Part shown: positions 34,227 through 54,677 of the stretch, one piece after another
Numbering within the stretch: position 1 is the stretch's first letter
How the letters are laid out: each line of letters begins with the position of its first letter
Assembly (NCBI RefSeq): GCF_000002995.4
Contig: NW_025062478.1
Span: 11,342,001-11,406,000, forward strand
Source: Brugia malayi
Lineage: Eukaryota > Nematoda > Chromadorea > Rhabditida > Onchocercidae
Reading direction: 5' to 3'
Length of the DNA: 64,000 nucleotides
Made by a program: the position numbers and the translations under genes
Notes under the pieces: model-generated
Databases searched by the model: none
Seen by the model: only the letters and a program-made list of their open reading frames with translations
What the model was told of the DNA's origin: nothing

Positions 34227-37200
34227 AATTTTTGAGATTTCAGGTACTGACAAGAGTAACATCCTACATTTTACTTTTATAACAAGAATTATTTGAGGAC
34301 AATTTATATCAAGTTTGTCTAAAATCATAATCTTTGTATCTATGAATCTTTCTCTACAGATTATTTAAACTTAAAACTTCTATTATTATCTCAGTTGCAG
34401 TAAGCATCGATAAGATCATCCATGCCTTATCCATGACCAAATAATGGTTATCTGAGTAGAGATTAACTTTTCCTACCAACAAAACGATCATATTACCGCA
34501 AAAATGGACTTCCCAGGGAGTGATTATCGGACTTCCGGTATGAGAACACTCGAAACTACAGGATTCCTGTCTGTACTTATATTCACAGGTTTCAAATTTC
34601 CTTTACGTAACAGGCTATAATTATTAGGTTTATGAAACCAATCAAGGACAATTGAAATGCTCAACGCTGGAAATAACCATAGTTCCCTAATTTTTCTACA
34701 ACAGTTAATTGCACACTTCCTAACTTTCTTTTTGGAATATTGCAAAAACACACATTTGCAAATGCAAATTGATAAACTTTATTAATTATCACTGAGATCG
34801 AACCACTATCGAATCATTATTAATCGGTAATTGTTTCGAAGAGAAGGGTAACAGAGGTGGACAGTATTGACAGTGGACAAACGGTGATCCTTTCCGTTTG
34901 TTTAATCTTCAGCTTACAGCCGCAAACAACCGGTACTGCAGGTGTGCAATGACATCGTTCTCACTTGCTGCATCCACCCATCTCGATGTCCCGAGACCTC
35001 TTTTCTCATAGTGTGGCAATTGGAAACTTCATCCTGTTCAATTCCATTATTTCCTGCAACATGTTCTTAGCTAATTGCTATCAGAATTATTCTTGAAAGG
35101 AGACGGTGACACCTCATTTCCTACCTCGTAACCTGCACCTCTTCTCATTCCTTATCCCTTTGAAATTTCAATACTTCAAGTATATTATCGACAATTCCTC
35201 TTCAGATACTCCGTAAATGCCATCTAAACAACGAGAAAAATGCCATCTATCAAGTGCCCATCAGTTCCGATTATTTGCCCACAAATGACCAGTCTATATT
35301 TATTACTGTGTTATCATTGTCCATGCATTACCATAATATAATAAGCTTAGCAACCAATGTTTATGCAGCAATTAGATGGATATTAACTAAGCATCGGGAG
35401 CAGAGGCACTAATCCCTCGGAAGTGCTCTCCACATGTGTCTCCTTCCTACACATTGTCATTGTTTTTGACATATGTCAAAGGGTGGGATTAGCAGAATTC
35501 AACATTATTGCACTTCGGTTGTCACACAGTAGTGATAGTAAGGACAGTGATAGCGTTGATAACAGAAAGTTATTGATAGCCACAAGTATTAGAAGTTATC
35601 TTTTTGAGTGGAATGCAAACACTTTGAATGGCATTTCTCATTTCATCCTAACCCAATCATTCCCTTCTATCCCATTTTCTTAGAAAGAGAGTTGTCCAGC
35701 AATTCTCGGTAGAATTTAAAAATGGACACTCTCGAATCCGTTCAATTTCTCACAACTTATGAATGAGAGGTAAAATGATGAAAAGAGATAGAGAAGACAG
35801 ATATATCCTGCGGAAATGGCATAATTGTTGGGGTTCGGTTTGTTCTGCTTCTTTCTAATTACTCTACAAATTTGTCCATCCTTCTCTTAATTGTCCTCAA
35901 ATATTTACTTACACAACAATGATGAAAAATGTGAATACCGTGGATAACAGGGAAATTAGCATATGTAAATGACTAGTGGGGTCATGTAATCAGCAATTTA
36001 AGGTACATTAAGTCATTTGAAATGCAGAACTGTCTTTTGAATTTAAAAATAATCAATCAACCTGCTACAAAAATTTAGCTTTCTGAGTTTAGTTACATAA
36101 TCGATGAGACATTATTCAGCATAAAAGTTCTATCTTATGAAAGATCATTACAATGAGAATAAAATGAGTTCAGGAAACATTGATCGAAAAGTAACCCTTC
36201 TTCTCTGCTAAAATTATCACTGTAGAATTAATATTGTTTTCCTTGTTGATTATTTAGCACGAGTTGATCAAAATTTTCTAATTTCAGATATTCCGGATAA
36301 GTTGCAAAAAATTTCAGAAAAAAAATCTAACAGATCATCTAGCATTAGCCATAAAAAACCATTCAAAAAACTTTAACAGTCCATTCATTTTCTCTTCACA
36401 CTTCTCCTCTATCCAACGAGTAAAATAATAAAAGTTGAAAGTTACTGTTCTACAATTGCTACTAATAGAGCGGTAATGTTACTGCTACCGCCATTGCTAC
36501 TATTACTACTGCTACTACTACAACTGATTGTCGATCACAGCAGGGGTGCATCCGGATGTGGCTAGTCTAGCAAGTGTTCCGGGTAATAATCAGTATTTAT
36601 GGCACACAATGGCCGATATCCCATGCTACTATACTTTTCTCACTTCATAACGACCCCCGCTGTCATCCCGCGGTTTCCATCTTTCTTGTCTTCCTTCTAC
36701 ATCTTCTACTGCAAGCTAAAGCTGTCTCGACTAAATAAAAGAAATTGGATCACTTTTGCAGTATTCTCTTTTTCCAACTGTTGAGCTTTTCGCTCTATCT
36801 ATTCTGTTCTGATTATTTGACTCAAGCATCCATTGATTATCAGGTAATTACCGCACTATGAAAAGTTTGTTATCAGTGAGAATGAATGAATTCAGATATA
36901 ACATCGGTACCTGCCATCTACTCTAATATCTTCTCTTGGTGCTTAGTGCTTACTGCTGCGAGATTAGTGAGAAGAAATGCTCAGGGAGACATTTAAGCAG
37001 GATGATGGAATGTTAGCTCTCAAATAGTAGTCCAATCCTCAAATTTAGTTACTTCTTGGAGAAGAAAAAAACATGCTGCGTGATTCTGTCCATTAGTTCC
37101 GAGTAACTTATTAGCAGGAAAGATGCTTACGATTCCGATAAATGAAAGATCAGATTACTTCTTCACCTATTCTGCATCTAAAATACTGTGACAAAATAGT

Positions 37201-38826
37201 GCTCTTTTCAGCCGAAATGGGATGCCAAAAATTTCTTTCGTTACATAGATGACAATTAGCTGATGGGAGGAATAAGGCGATGAAATACTTCTGCTAATTA
37301 ATTCCATGGATGAATGTGCCTTCTAACTTTGTTAACATCAAGCTTAGTCTGGCACTTCTTCCACATATGCAGCTAGTTCGCTTTACCAGCAGAAGCACAG
37401 CTAGTGTCACACACACGATGTCTTCCTTTATTACCATCAGTGATGGTTGACATGTGACATGTCCCTACATAAACAGTTACATGCCTCACTAACGCGGCAT
37501 AATATAGGGGAGTAGTAGTACATTACCCGCTCTTTCAACAAAACCAGCAATCCATTAACGCGTTTCGCATTACCAGCAATATGATGAGAAGAAGGAATTC
37601 GCCGACGATACCGTTTAATTGTTCTTTTTGATAGAGCACTAAGGAAATAGTATTGAAAAGAAAGGAGACACGGGAAATGAGTTTGAGATACCGTAGTCGA
37701 GTTAATCGACCAATATGCGGACGGAAGAGGTCATATCTTATTGTTGATATAAATGTTCTTGAATAAGAAGACACAAACTTCTGATAGAAGTAAGTAGAGA
37801 TGCCCTTCAAGGTGCAAATTGACAACTGCCATCATCATCAATTTATAACTAAATCAACTTGTGACTGAGGACAAAAATGAACTGTGCTCATCATCATCGT
37901 GAAATTATAATCCATTATATTACAAATAACGAACGATTAGCCATCATTTTGACCTCTATCACTGAGATTTGTTATTGACAGTAAGACTAAAATTATTGTC
38001 AACAAGCTGTCACCTCCATCTCAATTATCATCACAGCACACATAATCCTATTTGTGATGATATGTGAAGGAGATGTGTGAATGTGTGTACCTATGGTATA
38101 TATCTATATGACAACAAAGATTGTGTCCTGTGTTTTATTTCTGCCCCTCTCTGACATATATATTTTTAACTCTTCTAACTTACCACTCAAAGAAATCAAT
38201 TTTTGCTGTACTGGGAAATTTCCAGTTCAAATTAAAAACTCTATCCAATTGGTCCGGATATGGGTGTCACAAGGAAGCAGTATTAGCCGGGAAATATTTT
38301 TTTATGATGTCATTACAAATAGCGCCCGAAGAATTAGTCATGAAACGTTCAAGGCTGTAGCATTAATGAGAAACAGCTGATATTATCAGAAATTATTTTT
38401 TTTTTATTGACTTTCTCACCTCTAATAAATTGCTTTTGTTGTCAGAAATGAACTATGTAGAACACGCCTATTTCACGTCATTTCCGTGTGGATTTTTGAC
38501 CTCTGTTTTACTCTAAGAGAAGTTTTGAATTCTCTTAGATATTTTAACTTAGTATTATGGATGCCATTAACAGTAATAATGGCAGCTTCCACCGCTATTT
38601 AATTTAGTCGTTATCGAGAGGACTGACCATTGGCCATATGTTAGCGTCTGAATATCGGTACTACATTAACCCCTACTGCGAAAATAGAGCATTGCATTTT
38701 CATCCATTGCTCGTAAAATTCAGCTTTAAATGTCCAAAAACGTTGTGAACGAAGAAATAGAAAGGAATGGACTTCTTATTGTTATTTTGTCGGTGTATGA
38801 GAAAGAAAAGATAATAAAAGCGTAAC

Positions 38827-38900
38827 AGTAATAATAATAATAATATTATAATAATAACAATAATAGTAATAATAATGACAATAATAATAGTAATAATGAT
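38827..38900. repeat. (AAT)n microsatellite
   Basis: AAT/ATA trinucleotide repeats with a few substitutions, followed by GATG units to about 38911. Confidence 0.92.
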
Positions 38901-40091
38901 AGATGGATGGATATGTATATGTATGTGCACATGGGATTAATTCAGCCATTTAAGGAATAGTCTATTGTTTCTGTCCGCTAACAGATGTTCTGATTAATAT
39001 ACTTCAACGGTGTTCAACACTCGTGCACCGCTCTGTTTTACGTCTCTCCCTCCTAGCCGAGGCATGTGACCTCTTCCAGCAAAGGAAGGTAAAAAAGAGA
39101 GGTAGCATATGTCCAACAGGCAAAGCACACTATTAATTAAATGACCTTTGTCAGGATAATTTGTTGGAGCGTAAGCAAGAGAAGTGATTTGTTCTCAATT
39201 CAGCATGACACTTCATATTATCGGATTTGATTGGATATGCTAATTACATGGATCAATCAAACAATTGATCACCTTCCTGCAGAAATTTTCTACAATTTTC
39301 CTAAAATATTTTCCACATTTGATAATTAGCAGAGCGATGAGTGTCATGGAGCATTTAAAAATCAGATCAGATCAGGTCAGATCATCGTGAGTCTCCATGA
39401 TACATTCCCCTAGCTTACACCCGTGAGCACATGCCATAGTATCGTTGGAAACTGTTTGTTGCTGCTTATGATTACACAACTTGTTGCCAAAAGATGCTCC
39501 TTCCATTCCGGATAGAAGCGATCAGAGCACAAGAGATAGTATACTCTGAAAGGAGAAGAAGACTGAAATGAAATCTACCTGCTCGTCGCATTTGTTTACC
39601 TGGATAGTGTAGTATCTTAGGGAGATGATTATGGCTGATTATTGTTTACTTTGGATGTTACAAGCACTTATGCTCTTCCACCACCACTACCAGCACTACT
39701 ACTTCTACCGCTGCTACTTATTTTAAGCCACTTCAGTTAATCGTTGTCGTTCAGGCCATCCTCCACGCATATGTGCCCCCCACTAGGAATAACAACTACC
39801 ACTTATGAATCAGTGACGCATCTTGGCTGACCGTCCTCTCTCTTTCTTCCCTCTTCACTCCACCGTGTACTCTGATTACTACTTGGCCAACTGTATCCTT
39901 GACTCTGTTTAAAAAATGAATAATTAATTAATTCAGGTATCAATGCAAGTTCATTAGATCCGTTCCTGTTCAGAAGCAAAGCATCTGCAATCAAGCAAAA
40001 TGGTAATCGTAATAATAATAATGTAGTAATAATTGTTATATATTCTGATTACTTGTCATTTGATCACTTCAATTGCATCAGCCTAATGATA

Positions 40092-40113
40092 AGTGTGTGT
40101 TGTGTGTGTGTGT

Positions 40114-40150
<37 letters not shown>
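40092..40150. repeat. (GT)n microsatellite
   Basis: About 59 bases of GT with two interruptions. A complementary CA run lies 142 bases downstream. Confidence 0.95.
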
Positions 40151-40292
40151 TATTTACTTGTCTATTCCTCCTCCCTTATTGAGTAGCAATGACAATTATA
40201 TAAAAGGTGATTAGATCAGCTCAATTTGATGATATTATGGAACGAATTCAATGAATTTCAATGCAGTGAGTTTCTGCCTATCGATTTGTATC

Positions 40293-40293
40293 A

Positions 40294-40326
<33 letters not shown>

Positions 40327-40350
40327 TACATACACGCACAACACGCACAC
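40293..40350. repeat. (CA)n microsatellite
   Basis: CA run passing into CATA and CACG units; complementary to the GT run at 40092-40150. Confidence 0.95.
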
Positions 40351-41402
40351 ATTCATATCAAGTTTGTCTCTTGGTCCATTATCTGTTCGCTGTAATGATT
40401 TCAAGAATGAGTGATATTTAAGAGTAGCATGGGAAATGTAGATCTCCTTATTCAAGTTCCTAACTAAATGGGAATTTCTCGAAACCGTCCTTGAGATCAA
40501 TTTGCTCTGCTCTTACAATATACATGTACAGTTCGGGAGATGCAGGTAGAATGTGAAGGACGAAAATATGTGGATGTAATGCTACTCAAAGGAAGATTAA
40601 AAGATTCAGTAAAGCTTGGCTTAAATTTGATAGCACGTCGAGACTGACTGAAAGGCTACCTGTCTTGGTGACATCTTTGCAGTCAACAATGGCATAACGC
40701 TGTAGCTGACAACATTATCAAGCCATTGGTGATTATATGAAAGAGTTTCATCTCCAATCCATATCCTTAAAATAGACAAAATGTTACCGCAATTATTGTC
40801 TAATGGCATGGCATGTCATGTCATCGTCGTCAACTAATTGAAAATTTCAAGTTTGAAAGAATAAGAAAGGAGGAAAAGGAGAAAGGAAGAGAGGAAAAGA
40901 GGTGATTAGGTAACAGTTCAGGTTCCATGCGGCATTTGTACTGAGACAATGACATATGTAAAATCATTGCGGAGATCAGAATAAGACCACTCCACACCAT
41001 ATCTCTTGACAATTATTATGTACAGACCATATATTACCAATGCATTCCTCCAAATTGAAAGGATAATAAGGTGAGATTTTCGTGAGACGATCTGTTATCT
41101 GATGGTATACTATCGGCGCCATAACTGAATTCAAAATGGAGGCAAATAATACTCAGACATGTATCAATTCACCTGCACATCACTTCTATGGACAGAGATT
41201 AACTTTTTAGCTAAACAAATCTGGCCAAACAGTAAGGAATGAATGACCTAGCTAAGAACTTTTCTTGATTATTTCTTACTCCTACCGTCCTTCTTATCTT
41301 AACATTCGTCACTTGGTCTATCTTATTTGAAGTTTTTGTTTAATGTTTGTTGTGATGTTACTAGTATGATATTTCAGAAGTTTGCAAGTAAGTAAATGTG
41401 AC

Positions 41403-41445
41403 ATCTTTGTCAAAGATGAGTTCCTTTTGTATCTTTGTCAAAGAT
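41403..41445. repeat. Tandem pair of ATCTTTG-T-CAAAGAT palindromes
   Basis: The 15-base inverted repeat ATCTTTGTCAAAGAT occurs at 41403-41417 and again at 41431-41445, each followed by GAGTTCCT or CAGTTCCT. The unit is a 28-nt direct repeat containing a palindrome with a single central base. Confidence 0.9.
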
Positions 41446-42610
41446 CAGTTCCTAAATTGCAATATGATAGAACGGGAAGAATTGCAGACAGATGGCATTT
41501 CTCATCGCAATCCATTTCTTTTCAGTTCTTTTCACCTTTTCCTTTTTTGAATTTAATAAGAGAAATGATGTCCTGTGGAGCGATTAAAATATGAAAGGGT
41601 AGCAAGGCGTGATCGAAGACCGAACAACTAGGAGACATATCCTGTGAGATGCGTACACTTTTCATAGTGCTTTGCTTCATTGTTGATTAACAAATCATTG
41701 AAAGGTTATCTACAATTATAGATAATCTCAATGGTCATCATCTTATTTCGTCTCCAAGATTGCTGTCTTCAATCGAAGAGAGCAATCTCGTTGGTTGTTC
41801 GGATCCATTTCTCGCCATTCTTTCTCTTTTAATGTTTCCATTTCGATATTTCTGAAACAAGAAGATATGTCACTATCTGTTGATAAAGCTAAAATTATGA
41901 TTAAGTGAAGGATAGTTGACGATAGTAAACAAATGTTACTATGATGGATAATATTTGAAAGATTTAGTAACAGAAATATCTTTCTAGCAGATTACATTTC
42001 AAGTCTAATATATGCAAACCGGAATGAATATTCACTACCTGATCCTACCTTTTAACTTGCATGCAGATCGCTTTATCAGTTAGCATTGCTTATTTCAGTT
42101 TATCTCATGCTATCTTTAATTCGCAGAATGTGTCTAACGATTGATCAGCACCACGCGTTTCTTTCGACAATGATTTTTCCGTCATGCAACCATGCATGCT
42201 TCTTGTCCATTTACCTGTGCAGGTGTATGCTAGAATTTTAATTGTAGTAGTTCGTTGCAAGTAGCGTTGAGAGGACAGTTCTGTATGCATTATCAAGCAA
42301 GTCTAAGCATGCAACAGAAATAACAACATCTTATCTGTTATGGAGACGTAAGATGACTCAAAAGTCTTGCCATCATCACAGTAAATTGTAGATTCCTCTT
42401 CTCATTCCAATAAACTGCATACACCTGTACGTAAATGTTTACGTGAGTTCTGCATGCACGATCGATATCACGTGCGCTAAATGTGTGTCAAGAAGTGTGA
42501 TAAGTGGAATAGTCGAGAAAGGCTTTTTGGGTTTGATAAAACGATTTGAAATGTGTACAGAAAGAAATCATCGGTGACACCTCTAACAATAACAACAGGT
42601 ACACTTAATG

Positions 42611-42693
42611 TCCACCACCCACGCACCACCCAACACCCACACACATACACCACTCACATGCATACGCCCACACATTACACATACGTACACATG
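42611..42693. repeat. CA/CCA-rich tract
   Basis: Irregular CA, CCA and CATA repeat of about 80 bases. Confidence 0.85.
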
Positions 42694-43153
42694 CTGGAAA
42701 GAAAAATAGATGGCACTATAGAAGGAGCAACTGGGGAGAACATAGAATGAGAAGATTATGAAAAGAGTAAAGAAGGACGGTGAAAAACAGACAACGAGAG
42801 TGTTTGGTGATGGACCAATCAGAGATACAGACCCCGCCTTAAAAATGTGCAGATGGACTAGGTGAAGTTATTATTTGGGTGATGAGAGTGTGAGGTAACA
42901 GAGAGACTTAGAGAGACATACAAAAAATGCATGCACAGGAAGATAGAAACGAGAACAAAGCGACAGACATAGTAACATAGAAGCTTGACGACAGATGGCC
43001 TGCTGTCGCTGCTGCTACTGCGGTTACTGATTGGTATTACGGTGGCGTGGCGCTGGTGCTGTGACTGGCTGGAGAAGCGATCTGTTCTGGGTCGATTGGC
43101 CTGCGGGCTATTTGCTGGTCTCATTACTGTACTACTGATTTTACTGTGATACT

Positions 43154-50586
<7,433 letters not shown>

Positions 50587-53500
50587 CACGGACCATACCC
50601 ATTCCTTCCTGTTCACTAGAGTTATCAGTCCAATGGTTCTTTCCATAAGAGAAGGGGTAAACTTGGGCAGCACTACTGCTTCTGCTTGATACCCGCGGGT
50701 AGTTCACATTAGGGATCGGTGAGAAACAAAGTCCGCAGTCGGCTGATCTCATCTTACAGTATGCTGATTTCTCGAAGGTCAAAACTAGCACTTGCTAATC
50801 ATTATGTGCTTACTACTGTTCAGCACGACGTGTTGTCAAGCTGTCAATTATATTCATTGTTCCTCAACATTTAGAGTAATAATAATTCCATTAATGTTAT
50901 AGGAAGAATCATTAGGAAGTGATTCCTCAATTCTCGGGTAATTATTGGAATATTTCCCTGGGACTTTAGATGCAATGGGTCATCTCATTGGTAACTTATT
51001 TCTAAAATGAATAGTTTTAGTGCTTTTCTGAAATTCTTCCAACAATTCTTTTAACATCGAAAGTGATGAGTAAAATTGAAAGCGGAAAAGGAATGGAATG
51101 AGATAAAGACGGCAGAAGGAATTAAGATGAGTGGCATTGCACAAAAGAGTGGTATTTTAACTTATTGGTCAGTCAGAATCATCAATTATAATTTATCACT
51201 GACCGGATCACTACAACACACATTAAGGTTTTTACCTATCTCTGGTCAGTTCATCATGAGTTGCTCTCTATTTCTGACCGCTCTGAAAATTATGTCCACT
51301 ACAGTTCAATCAATTATGAATTATTACATATGTTGAAAAAAAAATTCACCAAACAAATGACCTTTCTATAGAATGGAATCTGCGGGGAAGTAGAAGTGAA
51401 AATGCTAATTAATTGATCAATGCATGCATACCTCTCTTTCCTCATCAAAGTAAATGAATGATTGATTATTGATTCTTACAGTTAATGATTATGTGATTGT
51501 ACTTGTAGTTATTTTGTTCAATAATTAAGTGTCAAGTGTAACTGTGCATAAGATTAGACCGGGCAATCAGACGGAACTGAAAATTTTTGTGCTCATAAGC
51601 AGGCAACTTTCAAAAAAAGAAGGTGCTGAAAAACAGCACTGATATGTTTAAATATTAAATGAAGTTATGGAGGAGGAAAAAGTCTTATCTCAGGTATCAC
51701 ATTTGTTATTATAGATATCAGTGAATAGAGAAATCACTGATAATGATCACAATGATAAATGATAATAATGTGGCTGACAATAAACTCCTCGTCTTCCCGC
51801 TTCATTAACAATTTTCGGAAATCTTGATAGAATTTCATTAGTGGTGAGACTTCAACCTTTAAATTTCTCTGAGGGTAGTGATAAAAGGAAATGGTGGAAC
51901 TTGAATGTCGAGAAATGAATGCCTCGCAAATTTGATTATCGAATTAGATAAACGAAGATGGCTGGCTCGGCTCACTACAGTATTAATGTAATCATTTCAG
52001 CTGGATAGAACCGCTCACGGGTAGTATTGGAACAGGCGTCCGTGCTTGTTCAATTAATATCGAAATTAATCGCAACTTTATTTCATTAGAATGTATCAGT
52101 TGTAGATACTATTTCAGGTTGAATTCTGGAACTAACTGCACAGGTCAAAGTCAAATGTTTGAAATCGTGAACTGAAGGAGGTAGTATATACTGTCTTTAT
52201 GCATGCTAATCACTGAGAATTAAATTTTGAGACATGCTAGGAATAAAAATCTATCAAATTAATATTAGGCCTTTTGCACTATAATAAAATGAAAATTTAT
52301 GCTAAAATTATGCACCAACTGAAGAGCCTAGCCTTTAGTGATTGCCATATATATTCAAAATATCTAAATTTACGCTGCAGCTCTGTGTCATTTATCATTC
52401 ATCATCGATCAATTATAATCATCAACATTTGAAACCTGTTTTGTTAATTGAATCTAATATTTAATGCAGTCATCGTTCCAAGCAGCACGTCTCTTTTAGT
52501 ATAATCACATTGGGAGGGCCTCATCTTATTCTCTGTGGCATTTTCGATAGATAATTGACAATTAGGAGTAAAGGGAATGAGACGACAATTGTTATGATCA
52601 CTTTCTAACTTCAAACAAGTACTTTTTCAAAATTAAAAATGAGTAGTGAGTAAAGTGGCATTCTAATCTCTTTTACTATTTTCCAAATCGTTTTTCGATT
52701 GCTTTCCGGTATTTCGTGTCATCTTTTAATGATTGAATAAAAGACAAAAGAGAAGTGAATGTTAGTCATTCATTCGTTTCATCCTCGTCATTTACACTAA
52801 AAGAATTTCTTCTTTGAAGTATTGGAGAGAAGCAATCATTTCATAGTTGTACTAAACTAAATAATCATCGGGGCAGTCGAGAATAGATTCATTTCTTCAG
52901 CAAATTCTTGGAAAGTCGATTATTGCGTTTTAGCCGGTTAATGTCAGCAACTTTTGAAGCTTAATATAATTACAGCATCATCAGCAGAAAAAGACTGAGA
53001 AGCGGATAAATTGCATTTCAGGACAAAGAGTTCCCTGACCTCATTAGGCAGATCCCTTTTGGCTCAGTAGCTTCTTCTTTATTTGAGGATCCTAGCAAAT
53101 AACATTTCCGTCATTTTCCGTCTCTTCCCTTGCTACTGACACTCTCAGCCAATGAATACATAATATTTTGTGTCCAAACAGCCTTCTTCAAGCTATTTGG
53201 AATCATAGGGAGACACTTGCACTCCTACTACAGAGACTTTTACCCATTTAAACACCTGGTCCTGAAATTACCTTCACTGCTTAATGTTGATTGAATGAAA
53301 CTCAATCGGAAATCATTATGGTTAAAAGAGTGAGATCAATTCTATGATGTTCCCGAGAATTACAGACATTTTTATTGGATTCATTTCTTCTCCTTTCGCT
53401 TCTGCTACTGCAAGCATTTTAATTGCATTGTAACTCAATTCTTACAAATAAATGGATAGATAGGAAGACGTTCGTTAAACAATGATTGCAGTGAACAAGC

Positions 53501-54399
53501 AATCACTTAACCACTTAACAAGCATTTATAACTAGCACTCCCACGAAACGACACCCATTGTGTCAATGACAGGTCAAAGGTCATTATTATCTACTCTCAA
53601 TGATGAGGGACTATTCAAATGACATGGAATCACAGCTTCTGAGCTTTTGTGAGGAAGGGAATCGAAGATGAAACCAAAAAGTGTACTTGTGTATAAACTA
53701 GGATATGCTACCAAAACTTGATATTATCATATTACTTTACAAACCAATTTGGGCTAATATTAGTTGAAGAGTTTAAGATATATCCTAACACTTAGCCTCT
53801 CTCTATCGATGTAAACAGTACAGTAGAAATTAAGAACCTATATCGTTTTTTTAAATCAATATGAATCATTTTATTAATTAGATCAAATTCCAGCTTCATA
53901 ATAATTGATACTGTAAACAATAAGAAGACACTTATCAGAAGGCAATCAATTTTCAAAGTGTCTTAATTCTAGTAATTTTTCTAGCTTTACTAATTTCGTT
54001 CCCAAAATTTTCATTAATCCTCATTCTTCTATGGATAACCAGTCAACTACATAAAATATTGTACTTTATTGTTCGTCATTCATTTATCGGAAGCAATTTG
54101 TTCTAAATTGTTACAGTTTAATTTCCTCTGACTATATGAGAAATGCGGTAATCATCTGATCAAATCTACAGATAACGACAGCTTGTTATTTCTGCATTTG
54201 TTCGCTACCTTTTTGAATTGGTTTTTCTTCAGCTATTTGGTTTGACATTTCAGATCAAAAAAAGCATCTATATTTCTTTACTTTTACATTTCATTTCTCT
54301 CAGCTATTTTTCACATACTTCAAGGAGTTTCAGGTTCGTTGACTAATATTACTTCTTTTCCTACTATTCCTCAAGTCCTTTGCTTAAAACCAATTAGAC
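50587..54399. other. Downstream flank of ceh-32, no gene recognised
   Basis: About 3.8 kb with the ceh-32 3'UTR at its left. Open frames are short and without family motifs on both strands. No poly(A) signal could be confidently chosen. Possible regulatory DNA of ceh-32; nothing specific seen. Confidence 0.5.
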
Positions 54400-54677
54400 A
54401 TTCATCGTTCCATATTTTCCAGAATCCATCTAAACATTAAAAACATTAGACTATTCTTTGATGAGTTTATCTTTACTATTTGATTGTTGGGAAATAAATT
54501 CGCTACAGAAATAAGTTGACAAGTTAAAAAAGCACTGAAAGAAAGAAAGTAAATTAAGCAAATCATAATATACTCGTCGAAAATTACATGTGTTAGTTGT
54601 TGTTGGGTATTAATGTTTATTATTCTTCCCGTAAGAACTTCTTTTCGATAGCTCTTCATAATATCCTTTTCGTCAAT

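Larger units (their letters stand above)
30978..43153. other. 12-kb gene-poor region upstream of the homeobox gene
   Basis: No exon chain with family similarity on either strand. Open frames are short and often built on simple repeats: the frame at 38700-38930 (-) encodes poly-Ile/Met from an AAT repeat, and the one at 33805-34122 (+) poly-Val/Cys from a GT repeat. The region contains at least six microsatellites listed separately. Given its position 5' of a SIX3/6-class regulator it probably holds cis-regulatory DNA; that is inference from gene class and spacing. Confidence 0.55.

Noticed and set aside
38700..38930. Ile/Leu-rich frame on the minus strand resembling a membrane protein
   Set aside because: It is the translation of the AAT microsatellite.
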